Part shown: piece after piece, positions 1 to 7,798 of the stretch | Layout: the number at the start of each line of letters is the position of its first letter | Numbering within the stretch: position 1 is the stretch's first letter | Source of the DNA: Micromonospora sp. AMSO31t | GTDB taxonomy: Bacteria > Actinomycetota > Actinomycetes > Mycobacteriales > Micromonosporaceae | Direction: 5' to 3' | DNA: 64,000 nt | NCBI RefSeq assembly: GCF_008868175.1 | Contig: NZ_WBKT01000009.1 | Span: 16,137 to 80,136, forward strand | Translations under genes and position numbers: made by a program | The notes under the pieces: generated by a model | What the model was told of the DNA's origin: nothing | The model's database searches: none | Seen by the model: the letters and a program-made list of their open reading frames with translations, nothing else

Positions 1-272
1 GCGGCACGGTGCTGGACCCGGAGGTGATCAGCCAGCTCCTGGTGCGGCGCCGCCGCAACGACCCGCTGGCCGAGCTGACCCCCCGCGAACGGGAGGTGCT
101 GGCCCTGATGGCCGAGGGCCGCTCGAACACCGCCATCGCCCGCGCGCTCGTGGTCAGCGACGGCGCCGTCGAGAAGCACGTCCGCAACATCTTCACCAAG
201 CTGGACCTGCCTCCGGACGCCACCAACCACCACCGCCGGGTCCTCGCGGTCCTCACCCACCTCCGCGCCTGA
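1..272 (+). CDS. LuxR-family response regulator, C-terminal part (5' end outside window)
   Basis: The reading frame is open from base 3 and ends in TGA at 270-272, so the gene enters from the left. The visible part is the end of a receiver-to-effector linker followed by a complete LuxR/GerE helix-turn-helix of about 60 residues, with the family hallmarks LTPREREVLALMAEGRSN, VEKHVRNIFTKL. The sequence just before it (GTVLDPEV) is typical of NarL-type response regulators. It should bind DNA as the output half of a two-component system. The receiver domain and target cannot be seen. Confidence 0.85.
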   Translation, partial: GTVLDPEVISQLLVRRRRNDPLAELTPREREVLALMAEGRSNTAIARALVVSDGAVEKHVRNIFTKLDLPPDATNHHRRVLAVLTHLRA

Positions 273-287
273 GGCGGGCGGCGCCGG

Positions 288-935
288 TCAGCACGCCTGG
301 GCGAGGGTGACCGCCTCGGTGAGCGTGTCGGCCACCGGGTGGCCGGAGGTGCGCAGGCGGGCCGGGTCGGACAGGCCGCCGGTGTAGAGGACGCAGCGGG
401 CACCCACGGAGAGGGCGGCGTCGGCGTCGTCGAGGGAGTCGCCGATGAGCACGACGTGCCGGCCGTCGAGGCCCAGCTCGGCGAGGTGCTTCTCCAGCCA
501 TTCCGCCTTCGGGCCGCCGCCGATCGCGGCCCGCAGCCCGTCCACCCGGGTGAAGTGCGGGGTCAGCCCGTACGTGTGCACGGTGGGGACCAGCTCGTCG
601 TGGAACCACATGGACAGCAGCGACTGGCTGCCCGGCCAGGCGGCGATCGCGGCGGTCGCGTCGGCGGCCAGCGCGCAGCTCGTCAACCCGGCCCGGTACG
701 CCTCGTGGAAGACCCGGTCGAGCCGGCCGAACGCCTCGTCGTCGATGGCCTGGCCGAGCATCTCCGCGTAGTAGTCGGCGATCGGGCGGCGGAACCGGAC
801 GCGGTGCTCGTCGGCGGTGACCGCCGGGCCCCCGGCGCTGGCGAAGGCGACGTTGGTGGCCCGCACCACCAGGTCGAGGTCGTCGAGGAGGGTTCCGTTC
901 CAGTCCCACACCAGGTGGCGGCGCGCAGCGGTCAT
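288..935 (-). CDS. HAD-superfamily hydrolase, phosphoglycolate phosphatase-like
   Basis: A 215-residue cytosolic protein. HAD motif I is D11-W-N-G-T near the N-terminus. The second acidic position is Asn, a variant seen in some HAD subgroups, so substrate class is uncertain. The C-terminal motif with VLIGDSLDDADAA gives the metal-binding acidic pair. The all-helical segment after motif I is a type-1 cap. The length fits phosphoglycolate phosphatase-like enzymes. It is convergent with the LuxR gene, with 15 nt between the stops. The start at 935 is supported by a TACAGT box 6 nt upstream and no ribosome binding site. Substrate is unknown. Confidence 0.8.
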   Translation of the reverse strand: MTAARRHLVWDWNGTLLDDLDLVVRATNVAFASAGGPAVTADEHRVRFRRPIADYYAEMLGQAIDDEAFGRLDRVFHEAYRAGLTSCALAADATAAIAAWPGSQSLLSMWFHDELVPTVHTYGLTPHFTRVDGLRAAIGGGPKAEWLEKHLAELGLDGRHVVLIGDSLDDADAALSVGARCVLYTGGLSDPARLRTSGHPVADTLTEAVTLAQAC

Positions 936-947
936 CGGTGCACTGTA
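936..947 (-). promoter_or_regulatory. Leaderless -10 box for the HAD hydrolase
   Basis: TACAGT on the minus strand (942-947) lies 6 nt before the ATG at 935, and there is no Shine-Dalgarno sequence in between. Confidence 0.45.
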
Positions 948-956
948 AGGGGCAGG

Positions 957-1211
957 TCAGAGCTGCGGGGTGGTCAGGTCCCGCAGCAGCCGCTCCTCCT
1001 CGACCCGCCAGTAGCCGTGCTCCTTGCCGTCGAGCAGCACCACCGGCAGCCGGTCGCCGTAGTCGCGCTCCAGGTCGAGGTCGCCCGTCACGTCCTTCTC
1101 GACCCAGCGGTCCCCGGTGACCGCCACCACCCGGTCGAGCGCCGCCTTCGCGTCCTCGCAGAGGTGGCAGCCGGGCCGGGTGATGAGGGTGAGCCGGGCG
1201 TCACTGGACAT
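957..1211 (-). CDS. Glutaredoxin-family thiol-disulfide protein
   Basis: An 84-residue thioredoxin-fold protein with the redox motif C15-H-L-C18 directly after the first strand, and a cis-Pro loop (RLPVVLLDG). This is the short glutaredoxin-like family common in actinobacteria, which lack glutathione; electrons probably come from mycothiol or a thioredoxin reductase. It overlaps the 3' end of the acyl-CoA ligase gene by 11 nt, so the two are probably cotranscribed and translationally coupled. The position matches Rv0508 in the mycobacterial order as I recall it. Partner proteins are unknown. Confidence 0.85.
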   Translation of the reverse strand: MSSDARLTLITRPGCHLCEDAKAALDRVVAVTGDRWVEKDVTGDLDLERDYGDRLPVVLLDGKEHGYWRVEEERLLRDLTTPQL

Positions 1212-2850
1212 CGGGAACCTCCGTGCGGATCTCGGTCGGCGGCGCGGGCGCGGGCACCCGGTGCGCCGCCGGGCGGAGCTCGGTCTTGCGTACCTTGCCG
1301 ATCGCCGAGTGGGGCAGGTCGTCGACGAACTCGACGGCGGTCGGGCACTTGAACCGGGCCAGGTTACGCGCGCAGTGCCCGAGCAGTTCCTCCGCCGTCA
1401 CCGTCGAGCCGGCCGCCCGCACCACGTACGCCCCGACAGTCTCGCCGGTCCGCGGGTGCGGCACCCCCAGGACGGCCGACTCGGCCACACCGGGATGCGC
1501 CTGGAGCACCTGCTCCACCTCGTGCGGGTAGACGTTGAAGCCGTTGACGAGGATCAGCTCGCCGAGCCGGTCGACGAGGAACAGGTCGCCGTCGCCGTCG
1601 GCGTACGCCACGTCGCCGGTGGGCCACCAGCCGGCCGGGTCCGGGCCGCCCCGCCCGTCGGGCCAGTAGCCGTCGAACAGGTTGGCGCCGCGCACCACGA
1701 TCTGCCCCGGGTCGGTGCCGGTCGGGTCGTCGGAGAGGTCCAGCTCGTCGTCGTCCTCCTCGACCGTGGGCACCCCGTCGCGCCACAGCTCGGCGCCGTC
1801 GGCCCCGATCAGGCGCAGCTCGACGCCGGGCAGCGGGCGGCCGATGGAGCCCGGCTTCGGCTCGCCGCCGACCAGGGTGGAGGTGAGCACTGGGGCGGTC
1901 TCGGTGAGCCCGTACCCGACGTGCACCGGGTGCCCGGTCACCTCGGTGAAGCGGCCCCCGACGGCCGGCGGCAGCGGCGCCGCCCCGCACACGGCGACCC
2001 GCACCGAGTCCAGCGCCGCGGGCCGGTCACCCGCCGCGTCGGCCCAGGCCAGGAACATCGACGGTACGCCCACCAGCACGCTGACCCGGTGCCGGGCGAT
2101 CTCGTCGAGCGCCCCGGTCGGGCCCGGCTCGTCGACCAGCACCCCGGTCGCGCCGTGGTGCACGACGGCCCCGAGCCCGGAGTTCAGCCCGTACGCGTGG
2201 AACAGCGGCAGGGCGAGCAGCACGGTGTCGTCGGGCCCGACGACCGGCGGGTCGATCCGGTCGACCTGGGCGTGGTTGGCGGCCAGGGCCCGGTGCGACA
2301 GCATGGCGCCCTTGGGGCGGCCCTCGGTGCCGGAGGTGTAGAGCAGGACGGCGAGGTCGTCGCCGCCCCGGGCCGGGAACCCGGCCGCCCCGTCACCGTC
2401 GGTGACCGGCGGGGTGGTGTGGACGGCGCGGAGCGCGGGCAGGTCGCCGGCGGACACCCGGCCGGCCACCTCGGCCGCGGCGACCAGCACGGCGGCCCCG
2501 GAGTCGGTGAGCACGTGCCGCAGCTCCCGGGCGGTGAAGCCGGGGTTGACCGGCACCGCCACGAGGCCGGCCCGGAGCACGGCCAGGTACGTGACCACGA
2601 AGTCCGGGGTGTTGCCGAAGGCGATCGCCACCCGGGCGGGCCGGCCGTCCGGGGCGGACGGCGGCGCCTCCGCGGCCAGCGCGCGGGCGGTCGCAGTGAC
2701 CGAGGTGTCCAGGGCCGACCAGGTCAGCGTCCGGTCGCGCCAGTGCAGCGCGGGACGGTCACCGTGGGCGGCGGCCGCCCGGCGGAGCCGGTCGGCGAGG
2801 TTCGGCGCGGAGCTGTCGGCTGCGTCCTGCACGGTGGCTGAGTCTGGCAC
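1201..2850 (-). CDS. AMP-dependent acyl-CoA synthetase/ligase
   Basis: A 549-residue ANL-superfamily adenylate-forming enzyme that activates a carboxylate to acyl-AMP and then to a thioester. Visible motifs are the P-loop YTSGTEGRPKGA, GYGLTETAP, the hinge region PTGDVAYADGDG followed by FLVDR, and the catalytic lysine near the end (IGKVRKTEL). An acidic insert rich in D and E lies between the two lobes. The frame stays open to 3135, but GTG at 2850 is chosen because GGGGGGA lies 8 nt upstream and the N-terminal homology starts there. Acyl chain preference is not visible. Confidence 0.88.
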   Translation of the reverse strand: MPDSATVQDAADSSAPNLADRLRRAAAAHGDRPALHWRDRTLTWSALDTSVTATARALAAEAPPSAPDGRPARVAIAFGNTPDFVVTYLAVLRAGLVAVPVNPGFTARELRHVLTDSGAAVLVAAAEVAGRVSAGDLPALRAVHTTPPVTDGDGAAGFPARGGDDLAVLLYTSGTEGRPKGAMLSHRALAANHAQVDRIDPPVVGPDDTVLLALPLFHAYGLNSGLGAVVHHGATGVLVDEPGPTGALDEIARHRVSVLVGVPSMFLAWADAAGDRPAALDSVRVAVCGAAPLPPAVGGRFTEVTGHPVHVGYGLTETAPVLTSTLVGGEPKPGSIGRPLPGVELRLIGADGAELWRDGVPTVEEDDDELDLSDDPTGTDPGQIVVRGANLFDGYWPDGRGGPDPAGWWPTGDVAYADGDGDLFLVDRLGELILVNGFNVYPHEVEQVLQAHPGVAESAVLGVPHPRTGETVGAYVVRAAGSTVTAEELLGHCARNLARFKCPTAVEFVDDLPHSAIGKVRKTELRPAAHRVPAPAPPTEIRTEVPDVQ

Positions 2851-3294
2851 AGCGGCGTCCCCCCGGCCATGCCCGAACGCCGGGCCGCGCCCCGTGGCGG
2901 CGCGCCCGTTCACCGGACACGCCGGACCGGCGTCCCCTGCACGGGACTGTCCACCCCGCCATGCGGGATTCTCGAATGTGGGACGGGTCCTCCACCGGTC
3001 GGCGGACGCGGTCCCCCGGGCAGCCGGAACCGGCCCGGCCGGGCCGCCGCCACGACACGCCGAGGATGCAAGAAAGTTGGCTCCGACCAGGACTTTCCAC
3101 TCCGGACCAGGTGACGGCGCGAAAGTCAACCACACACGACGGACAAGGCGTCCGCCAATTGTGCGACGGGACCGGAAATACTTCCGCTCTGTGTAACGGA
3201 CTTGCCACGCGCGGGTGACGTTGGCCCTATCATCACTCGGGTCGGCTCACCCCATTTGCCGTGAGTCGACACCCCTCAGCCCGAGGAGGCCCCC
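2851..3294. other. Intergenic region between divergent ligase and bldN genes
   Basis: This 444-nt spacer is GC-rich near the ligase and distinctly more AT-rich from about 3060 to 3260, as expected for a regulatory region. A weak sigma-70-like candidate toward bldN is TTGCCA at 3202-3207 with CCTATC at 3226-3231 (18 nt apart). I found no convincing BldD-type palindrome and no gene. Confidence 0.4.
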
Positions 3295-3450
3295 GTGCCT
3301 GTGAGCGCATTGGACCAGCACCTCAAGCGGACGTGCCGCCCGTCGGCCCGTCCCGAAACCGCCGCGCCCGGCCGGGGCGTACCCGGTCCCGCCGCGACGC
3401 CGCGGCGCCCGGTGCGGCCCTGCCCCGCCTGGATCGGGGAGGCGCGGTGA
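3295..3450 (+). CDS. Small upstream ORF coupled to bldN
   Basis: GTG at 3295 has a strong ribosome binding site (GAGGAGG at 3284-3290). It opens a 51-codon ORF ending in TGA at 3448-3450, overlapping the GTG at 3447 that starts bldN (GTGA overlap). Third codon positions are about 88 percent G or C, whereas the competing frame here has many A and T third positions. The peptide begins MPVSALDQHLKRTC, is rich in Pro and Arg, and contains three Cys. I know no family for it. It could be a leader peptide coupling or limiting bldN translation, or a small protein in its own right. Confidence 0.5.
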   Translation: MPVSALDQHLKRTCRPSARPETAAPGRGVPGPAATPRRPVRPCPAWIGEAR

Positions 3451-4427
3451 CCACCTTCGGTTACGCGGACCGGCCGGCCGGGGTGACCGGCCCCGCCCAG
3501 CGAACACCCATGAACGAGCGCCTGGAGCCCGCTCCACGGGCCGCCGCCGACGGAACACGCGGCCTCGCGGTCCGCGGTGAGGGGCGGCGCGTCCGCAACC
3601 GCACACACCACAACGAGGCGCCGGCTCGCCCGGCGGTGCCCGGCGGCAACGCGAAACCCGCCGCGGGCCGGCTCGGCGCCCCGTCCCGGCCGACCATGCC
3701 GGCCCAGGGCCGGCGTGGCGAGGCCGCGGCGAACAGCGAGCCCTCGGCCGCCGAGACCGCCGTGCTGCCCGCGGTGGCCGCCGGCGACACGGCCGTGCTG
3801 CCGGCCGTTCCGGCCGCCGTCGTCCCGGCCACCGGCTTCCCGAGCCGCCCCGACCCGTCCGACCCGGCCACCGAGGTCTGGGCGCTGGTCGAGCGGGCGC
3901 AGGCCGGCGAGGCCGAGGCGTTCGGCCTGATCTACGACCGCTACGTCGACACGGTGTTCCGGTTCGTCTACTTCCGGGTCGGCAACCGCCAGCTCGCCGA
4001 GGACCTCACCTCGGACACGTTCCTCCGGGCGCTCAAGCGCATCGGCAGCTTCACCTGGCAGGGCCGCGACCTGGGCGCCTGGCTGGTCACCATCGCCCGC
4101 AACCTGGTCGCCGACCACTTCAAGTCCGGCCGCTACCGGCTGGAGGTGACCACCGGCGACGTGCTCGACGCCGACCGGGAGGACCGGGGGCCCGAGGGCA
4201 GCCCGGAGGCCGCGGTGGTCGAGCACATCACCAACGTCGCCCTGCTCACCGCCGTGAAGCAGCTCAACCCGGAGCAGCAGGAGTGCATCGTGCTCCGCTT
4301 CCTCCAGGGCTTCTCCGTGGCCGAGACGGCCCGCGCCATGGGCAAGAACGAGGGCGCCATCAAGGCCCTCCAGTACCGGGCGGTCCGGGCCCTGGCCCGG
4401 CTGCTGCCCGACGGCTTCCAGCCCTGA
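3447..4427 (+). CDS. bldN: ECF sigma factor BldN (developmental)
   Basis: A 326-residue ECF sigma factor. An Ala/Pro/Arg-rich N-terminal extension of about 148 residues precedes region sigma-2 (ERAQAGEAEAFGLIYDRY, AEDLTSDTFLRAL, FTWQGRDLGAWL) and region sigma-4 (LNPEQQECIVLRFLQG, AETARAMGKNEGAIKALQ). These stretches match Streptomyces BldN closely. Streptomyces BldN is made as a proprotein with a shorter extension of about 86 residues, and it drives bldM and the chaplin and rodlin genes during aerial growth. GTG at 3447 is chosen for its ribosome binding site (GGGGAGG) and overlap with the upstream ORF. rsbN follows. Confidence 0.9.
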   Translation: MTTFGYADRPAGVTGPAQRTPMNERLEPAPRAAADGTRGLAVRGEGRRVRNRTHHNEAPARPAVPGGNAKPAAGRLGAPSRPTMPAQGRRGEAAANSEPSAAETAVLPAVAAGDTAVLPAVPAAVVPATGFPSRPDPSDPATEVWALVERAQAGEAEAFGLIYDRYVDTVFRFVYFRVGNRQLAEDLTSDTFLRALKRIGSFTWQGRDLGAWLVTIARNLVADHFKSGRYRLEVTTGDVLDADREDRGPEGSPEAAVVEHITNVALLTAVKQLNPEQQECIVLRFLQGFSVAETARAMGKNEGAIKALQYRAVRALARLLPDGFQP

Positions 4428-4531
4428 CCCGACCCGCTCCAGCCGCCCGGCGACCCACCCGGGCGCGGGCGAACGTACCCTCCGCAGCTCGTGACCGCGA
4501 TCACTCTTGGTGATTTCGCCACCGACCGGGC

Positions 4532-4560
4532 CGTAACCGGCGACCGCCGCGAACCGTTTC
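4532..4560 (+). promoter_or_regulatory. Candidate ECF (sigma-BldN) promoter for rsbN
   Basis: CGTAAC at 4532-4537 and CGTTTC at 4555-4560 are separated by 17 nt, in the 290-nt gap between bldN and rsbN. The AAC plus CGT pattern is typical of ECF promoters and close to the sigma-BldN motif I remember from Streptomyces. This would give an autoregulatory loop. Confidence 0.5.
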
Positions 4561-4717
4561 TCCGGGTGCGACCAGTGGTTGTCCCGGCGTCCCCCGGGCC
4601 ACCCGGTCCGGCGGGTCAGGTCGGCCGTCCCGGTCGACCCTCGGCCTCACGCTGCCACCGGTCGCTGGTGACGACGACGGCCAACGCGGCCGTGACCAGC
4701 GAGAGGGGGTGCCTGCG

Positions 4718-5578
4718 GTGGACAGCGACCTCTTCTCCCGTCGGCGTGCCGAGCGCTTCGCGCAGCTCCTCGACGAGGCCAACGGCGGCCGGCGGCACCA
4801 CGTCCGTTCCCGGGCCGACGACGAACTCACCGCGCTCGTCGCGGTGAGCCGGCGACTCACCGCCGACCGGCCCGACGTCGAGGTGGACGCCGAATTCCGC
4901 ACCGGGCTGCGGGCGATGCTCGTCGCCACCGTCGAGCGCGAGGGCGTCGGCGCCCCGGCGAAAACCGGCACCGCCACCGGCGTTCGCGGCTCGCTGCTGC
5001 CGGCCATGACCGGGCGACGGGCCCGGGCCCGGGGCGCGATCCTGGTCGGCGTGGCCGCCGGCGCGATCGCCCTCTCCGGCATCTCCGCCGCCAGCGAGAA
5101 CGCCCTGCCCGGCGACGCCCTCTACGGCATGAAGCGCTCGACCGAGCGCGCCCAGCTCGCCCTGGCCAGCTCCGACATCAGCCGGGGGCAGCTCTTCCTC
5201 GACTTCGCCCGCACCCGGCTCGACGAGGCCGCCACGGTCCGCGACGACCGGCTGGGCTTCAGCGCCGTGCTCGACGACATGGACGCCGACACCCGGCAGG
5301 GCGTCCGCCTGCTGACCACGGTGGCCGCGCAGCGCTCCGACCCGGCCGCGCTGGACGCCGTCGACACGTTCCTCGGCGGCCAGCGCCGGGTGGTCAGCGG
5401 GCTGCTCGACCGGTCCGACCACGCCGACCGGGACCGCACCCGCCGCTCGCTCGCCCTGCTGGACGCGGCCGGCCAGCGCGCCGACGCGCTCCGCGAGGCG
5501 ATCGCCTGCGGGCTGCCGGCCCCGGCGGCCAGCGACGCGCTCGGGCCCGCCCCGGCCGCCTGCCCCGGCGACCGCTGA
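4718..5578 (+). CDS. rsbN: RsbN-like anti-sigma factor (DUF5667)
   Basis: A 286-residue single-pass membrane protein. A cytosolic N-terminal part of about 100 residues (presumed sigma-binding) is followed by one transmembrane segment around residues 110-130. A DUF5667 domain beginning SENALPGDALYGMKRSTE is predicted outside the membrane. Gene order and architecture match Streptomyces RsbN, the BldN anti-sigma factor. An earlier GTG at 4709 touches the GAGAGGGGG sequence; GTG 4718 gives proper 8-nt spacing and is preferred. The outer domain is rich in Asp and Arg and probably helical; a sensed signal is not evident. Confidence 0.85.
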   Translation: MDSDLFSRRRAERFAQLLDEANGGRRHHVRSRADDELTALVAVSRRLTADRPDVEVDAEFRTGLRAMLVATVEREGVGAPAKTGTATGVRGSLLPAMTGRRARARGAILVGVAAGAIALSGISAASENALPGDALYGMKRSTERAQLALASSDISRGQLFLDFARTRLDEAATVRDDRLGFSAVLDDMDADTRQGVRLLTTVAAQRSDPAALDAVDTFLGGQRRVVSGLLDRSDHADRDRTRRSLALLDAAGQRADALREAIACGLPAPAASDALGPAPAACPGDR

Positions 5579-5689
5579 CCGCGGCCCGGACAGCCGTCCA
5601 CGCCACACTTCTCCCGCCGGACACCCGTCCGTCACATCCCGCCGGATAGGCTCGGAAGTGGCGTACGCGGTCGTCGAGGGGAGGTCGTC

Positions 5690-6568
5690 GTGACCCGGAG
5701 CCGGAAGGTGACGGTCAGCACCGACGTCCACGGCCACACCGCCGGCTGGGCGGAGACCCCAGAGGCGCCCCCGGTCACCGCCACGCCCGACCCGACGGCC
5801 GCCGCGTTCTTCGACGTGGACAACACGATGATGCAGGGCGCGTCGATCTACTGGTTCGCCCGCGGCCTGGCCGCCCGGAAGTACTTCACCACCGGTGACC
5901 TGGCCCGGTTCGCCTGGCAGCAGGCCAAGTTCCGGTTGTTCGCCACCGAGCACGCCGGGGACATGTCGCAGGCCAAGGAGGCCGCGCTCGCCTTCGTCCA
6001 GGGCTGGCGGGTGGACGACGTCGAACGCCTCGCCGAGGAGATCTTCGACGAGCTGATGGCCCCGCGCATCTGGGCCGGCACCCGCAAGCTGGCCCAGCGC
6101 CACCTCGACGCGGGCGAGCGGGTCTGGCTGGTCAGCGCCGCCCCGGTGGAGATCGGCCGGGTCATCGCCACCCGGCTCGGCCTGACCGGGGCGATCGGCA
6201 CGGTGGCCGAGGTGGTCGACGGCGCCTACACCGGCCGGCTGGTCGGTGAGCTGATGCACGGGCCGGCCAAGGCCGAGGCGATCACCCAGCTCGCCGCGGT
6301 GGAGGGGCTGGAGCTGGGCCGCTGCGCGGCCTACAGCGACTCCGCCAACGACCTGCCGATGCTCTCCACCGTGGGGCGTCCGGTGGCGGTCAACCCGGAT
6401 CCGGCGCTGCTCCGGCGGGCCCGCGAGCGGGGCTGGGACGTCCGGGACTTCCGCACCGGGCGGCGGGCCGTGAAGATCGCGGTGCCGTCCACGGCCGCCG
6501 CGGGGGTGCTCGCCGGCGCGGTCACCGCCGGGCTGGCCCTGCACCGCCGCCGCCAGCGCGTCGACTGA
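5690..6568 (+). CDS. HAD-IB family phosphatase, SerB1/CicA-type
   Basis: A 292-residue HAD-superfamily IB hydrolase with motif I F-D42-V-D44-N-T, motif II VWLVSAAP, and motif III/IV with AYSDSANDLPML. Such enzymes act on phosphoserine or related phosphomonoesters. A hydrophobic C-terminal segment (AAAGVLAGAVTAGLAL) followed by Arg residues suggests membrane association. GTG 5690 has GAGGGGAGG 5 nt upstream. It follows rsbN in the same direction, and its place between the BldN locus and the acyltransferase matches serB1 (Rv0505c) in my memory of the mycobacterial map. Substrate is inferred only. Confidence 0.82.
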   Translation: MTRSRKVTVSTDVHGHTAGWAETPEAPPVTATPDPTAAAFFDVDNTMMQGASIYWFARGLAARKYFTTGDLARFAWQQAKFRLFATEHAGDMSQAKEAALAFVQGWRVDDVERLAEEIFDELMAPRIWAGTRKLAQRHLDAGERVWLVSAAPVEIGRVIATRLGLTGAIGTVAEVVDGAYTGRLVGELMHGPAKAEAITQLAAVEGLELGRCAAYSDSANDLPMLSTVGRPVAVNPDPALLRRARERGWDVRDFRTGRRAVKIAVPSTAAAGVLAGAVTAGLALHRRRQRVD

Positions 6569-6589
6569 CGCCGGGCCCCGGCTCGCGGG

Positions 6590-7798
6590 TCAGGGGCCGA
6601 ACGGGTCCGGCCGGCGTTCGAGCAGCCGGTGCAGGGTCTGCTGGATGGTCTCCCGCACCTGGTCGGCGAGGTTGAACACGACCAGTGGGTCGTCGGCCGA
6701 GTCGCGCAGGTGCGCGGTGGGGATCGGCGGGCAGAACTCGATCAGCCACTTGCTCGGCAGCGGCACCATGCCCAGCGGCCCCAGCCAGGGGAAGGTCGGC
6801 GTCACCGGGAAGTAGGGCAGCTTCAGCAGCCGGGCCAGCGGCTTGATGTCGGCGAGCATCGGATAGATCTCCTCGCCGCCGACGATCGCCACCGGCACGA
6901 TCGGCGTGCCGGTGCGCAGCGCCGCCGAGACGAAACCGCCCCGCCCGAAGCGCTGGAGCTTGTAGCGGTCGGCGTAGAGCTTGCCGACGCCCTTGAAGCC
7001 CTCCGGGAAGACGCCGACCAGCTCGCCGTTGCCGAGCAGCCGTTCCGCGTCCGGGTTGCAGGCCACCGTGCCACCGGTCTTGCGGGCGATCTCGGAGACC
7101 ACCGGCATCCGGAAGACCAGGTCGGCGCCGAGCAGCCGCAGGTAGCGGCGCTCCGGGTGCCGGTCGTGCAGCGCCGTGGCGAGCACCAGCGCGTCCAGCG
7201 CCACCGTGCCGGAGTGGTTGCCGACCACCAGACCGGCCCCCTCGGCGGGCACGTGCTCGACGCCGCTCACCTCGGTGCGGAACCAGTCGCGGTAGAGCAG
7301 CCGGACCAGCGGGTGGAACACGGCGTCGGTCAGGTCGGGGTCGAAGCCGAACTCGTCCACCTCGTAGTCGCCGGCCAGCCGCCGCCGCAGGAAGGCGAGC
7401 CCCTTGGCGACCTTCCGGTCCCAGTGGTCCCCCGGCCGGTCCGCCACCGCCGGTCCGGGCGGGGTCAGGTCGCCCGCCCCGCGTTCCGCCGGCCCGTCCG
7501 CCGGCTTCCCGGCGACGGCCTTCCTGGCGACGGCCTTCTTGGCGACGGCCTTCTTGGCCATGGCCTTCTTCGCGACGGGCTTGTTCGGGACGGCGTCGCC
7601 CGTCCTGGGGGCCGGCGCGGGCTCGTCGGCGGAGGTGTCCGGCTCGTCGGAGGCCGCCGGCGCGGCCTTCATCGTCGGCTCGGCGGCGGCCGCCGCGGCC
7701 CGCCGGTGCCCGTTGCGCCGCGCCGGCTCCGCGTCCGGTCCGGGCACGGTCAGCGGTACGTCGTAGCGCGCGTCGCCCCGCTCCTCGGCCGCGCTCAC
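6590..7798 (-). CDS. Lysophospholipid acyltransferase family protein with Lys/Ala-rich N-terminus
   Basis: A 402-residue protein. Residues 1-125 are low complexity, including alternating KKA/VAKKAV units at about 76-98. The catalytic domain follows, with the PlsC/AGPAT motif N-H195-S-G and an Asp seven residues on, then the acceptor-binding region FPEGFKGVGK. It probably acylates a glycerolipid at the membrane face. The start codon overlaps the stop of the upstream epimerase gene (ATGA), so the two form an operon. The pair corresponds to Rv0501-Rv0502. The basic tail may bind acidic lipids or nucleic acid. Confidence 0.82.
   Translation of the reverse strand: MSAAEERGDARYDVPLTVPGPDAEPARRNGHRRAAAAAAEPTMKAAPAASDEPDTSADEPAPAPRTGDAVPNKPVAKKAMAKKAVAKKAVARKAVAGKPADGPAERGAGDLTPPGPAVADRPGDHWDRKVAKGLAFLRRRLAGDYEVDEFGFDPDLTDAVFHPLVRLLYRDWFRTEVSGVEHVPAEGAGLVVGNHSGTVALDALVLATALHDRHPERRYLRLLGADLVFRMPVVSEIARKTGGTVACNPDAERLLGNGELVGVFPEGFKGVGKLYADRYKLQRFGRGGFVSAALRTGTPIVPVAIVGGEEIYPMLADIKPLARLLKLPYFPVTPTFPWLGPLGMVPLPSKWLIEFCPPIPTAHLRDSADDPLVVFNLADQVRETIQQTLHRLLERRPDPFGP

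Noticed and set aside
1117..2841. Long plus-strand ORF of 574 codons opposite the acyl-CoA ligase
   Set aside because: Antisense shadow of a GC-rich gene; it has no recognisable domain, whereas the minus strand has all ligase motifs. Many similar long shadow ORFs were rejected for the same reason.
3261..3446. A longer bldN start at 3261 in the same frame
   Set aside because: No ribosome binding site at 3261, poor third-position GC in this frame, and a much better supported ORF in another frame over the same bases.
3295..3450. Frameshift joining the small ORF to bldN as one protein
   Set aside because: No slippery sequence is seen, both ORFs have good ribosome binding sites, and a GTGA overlap is normal coupling.
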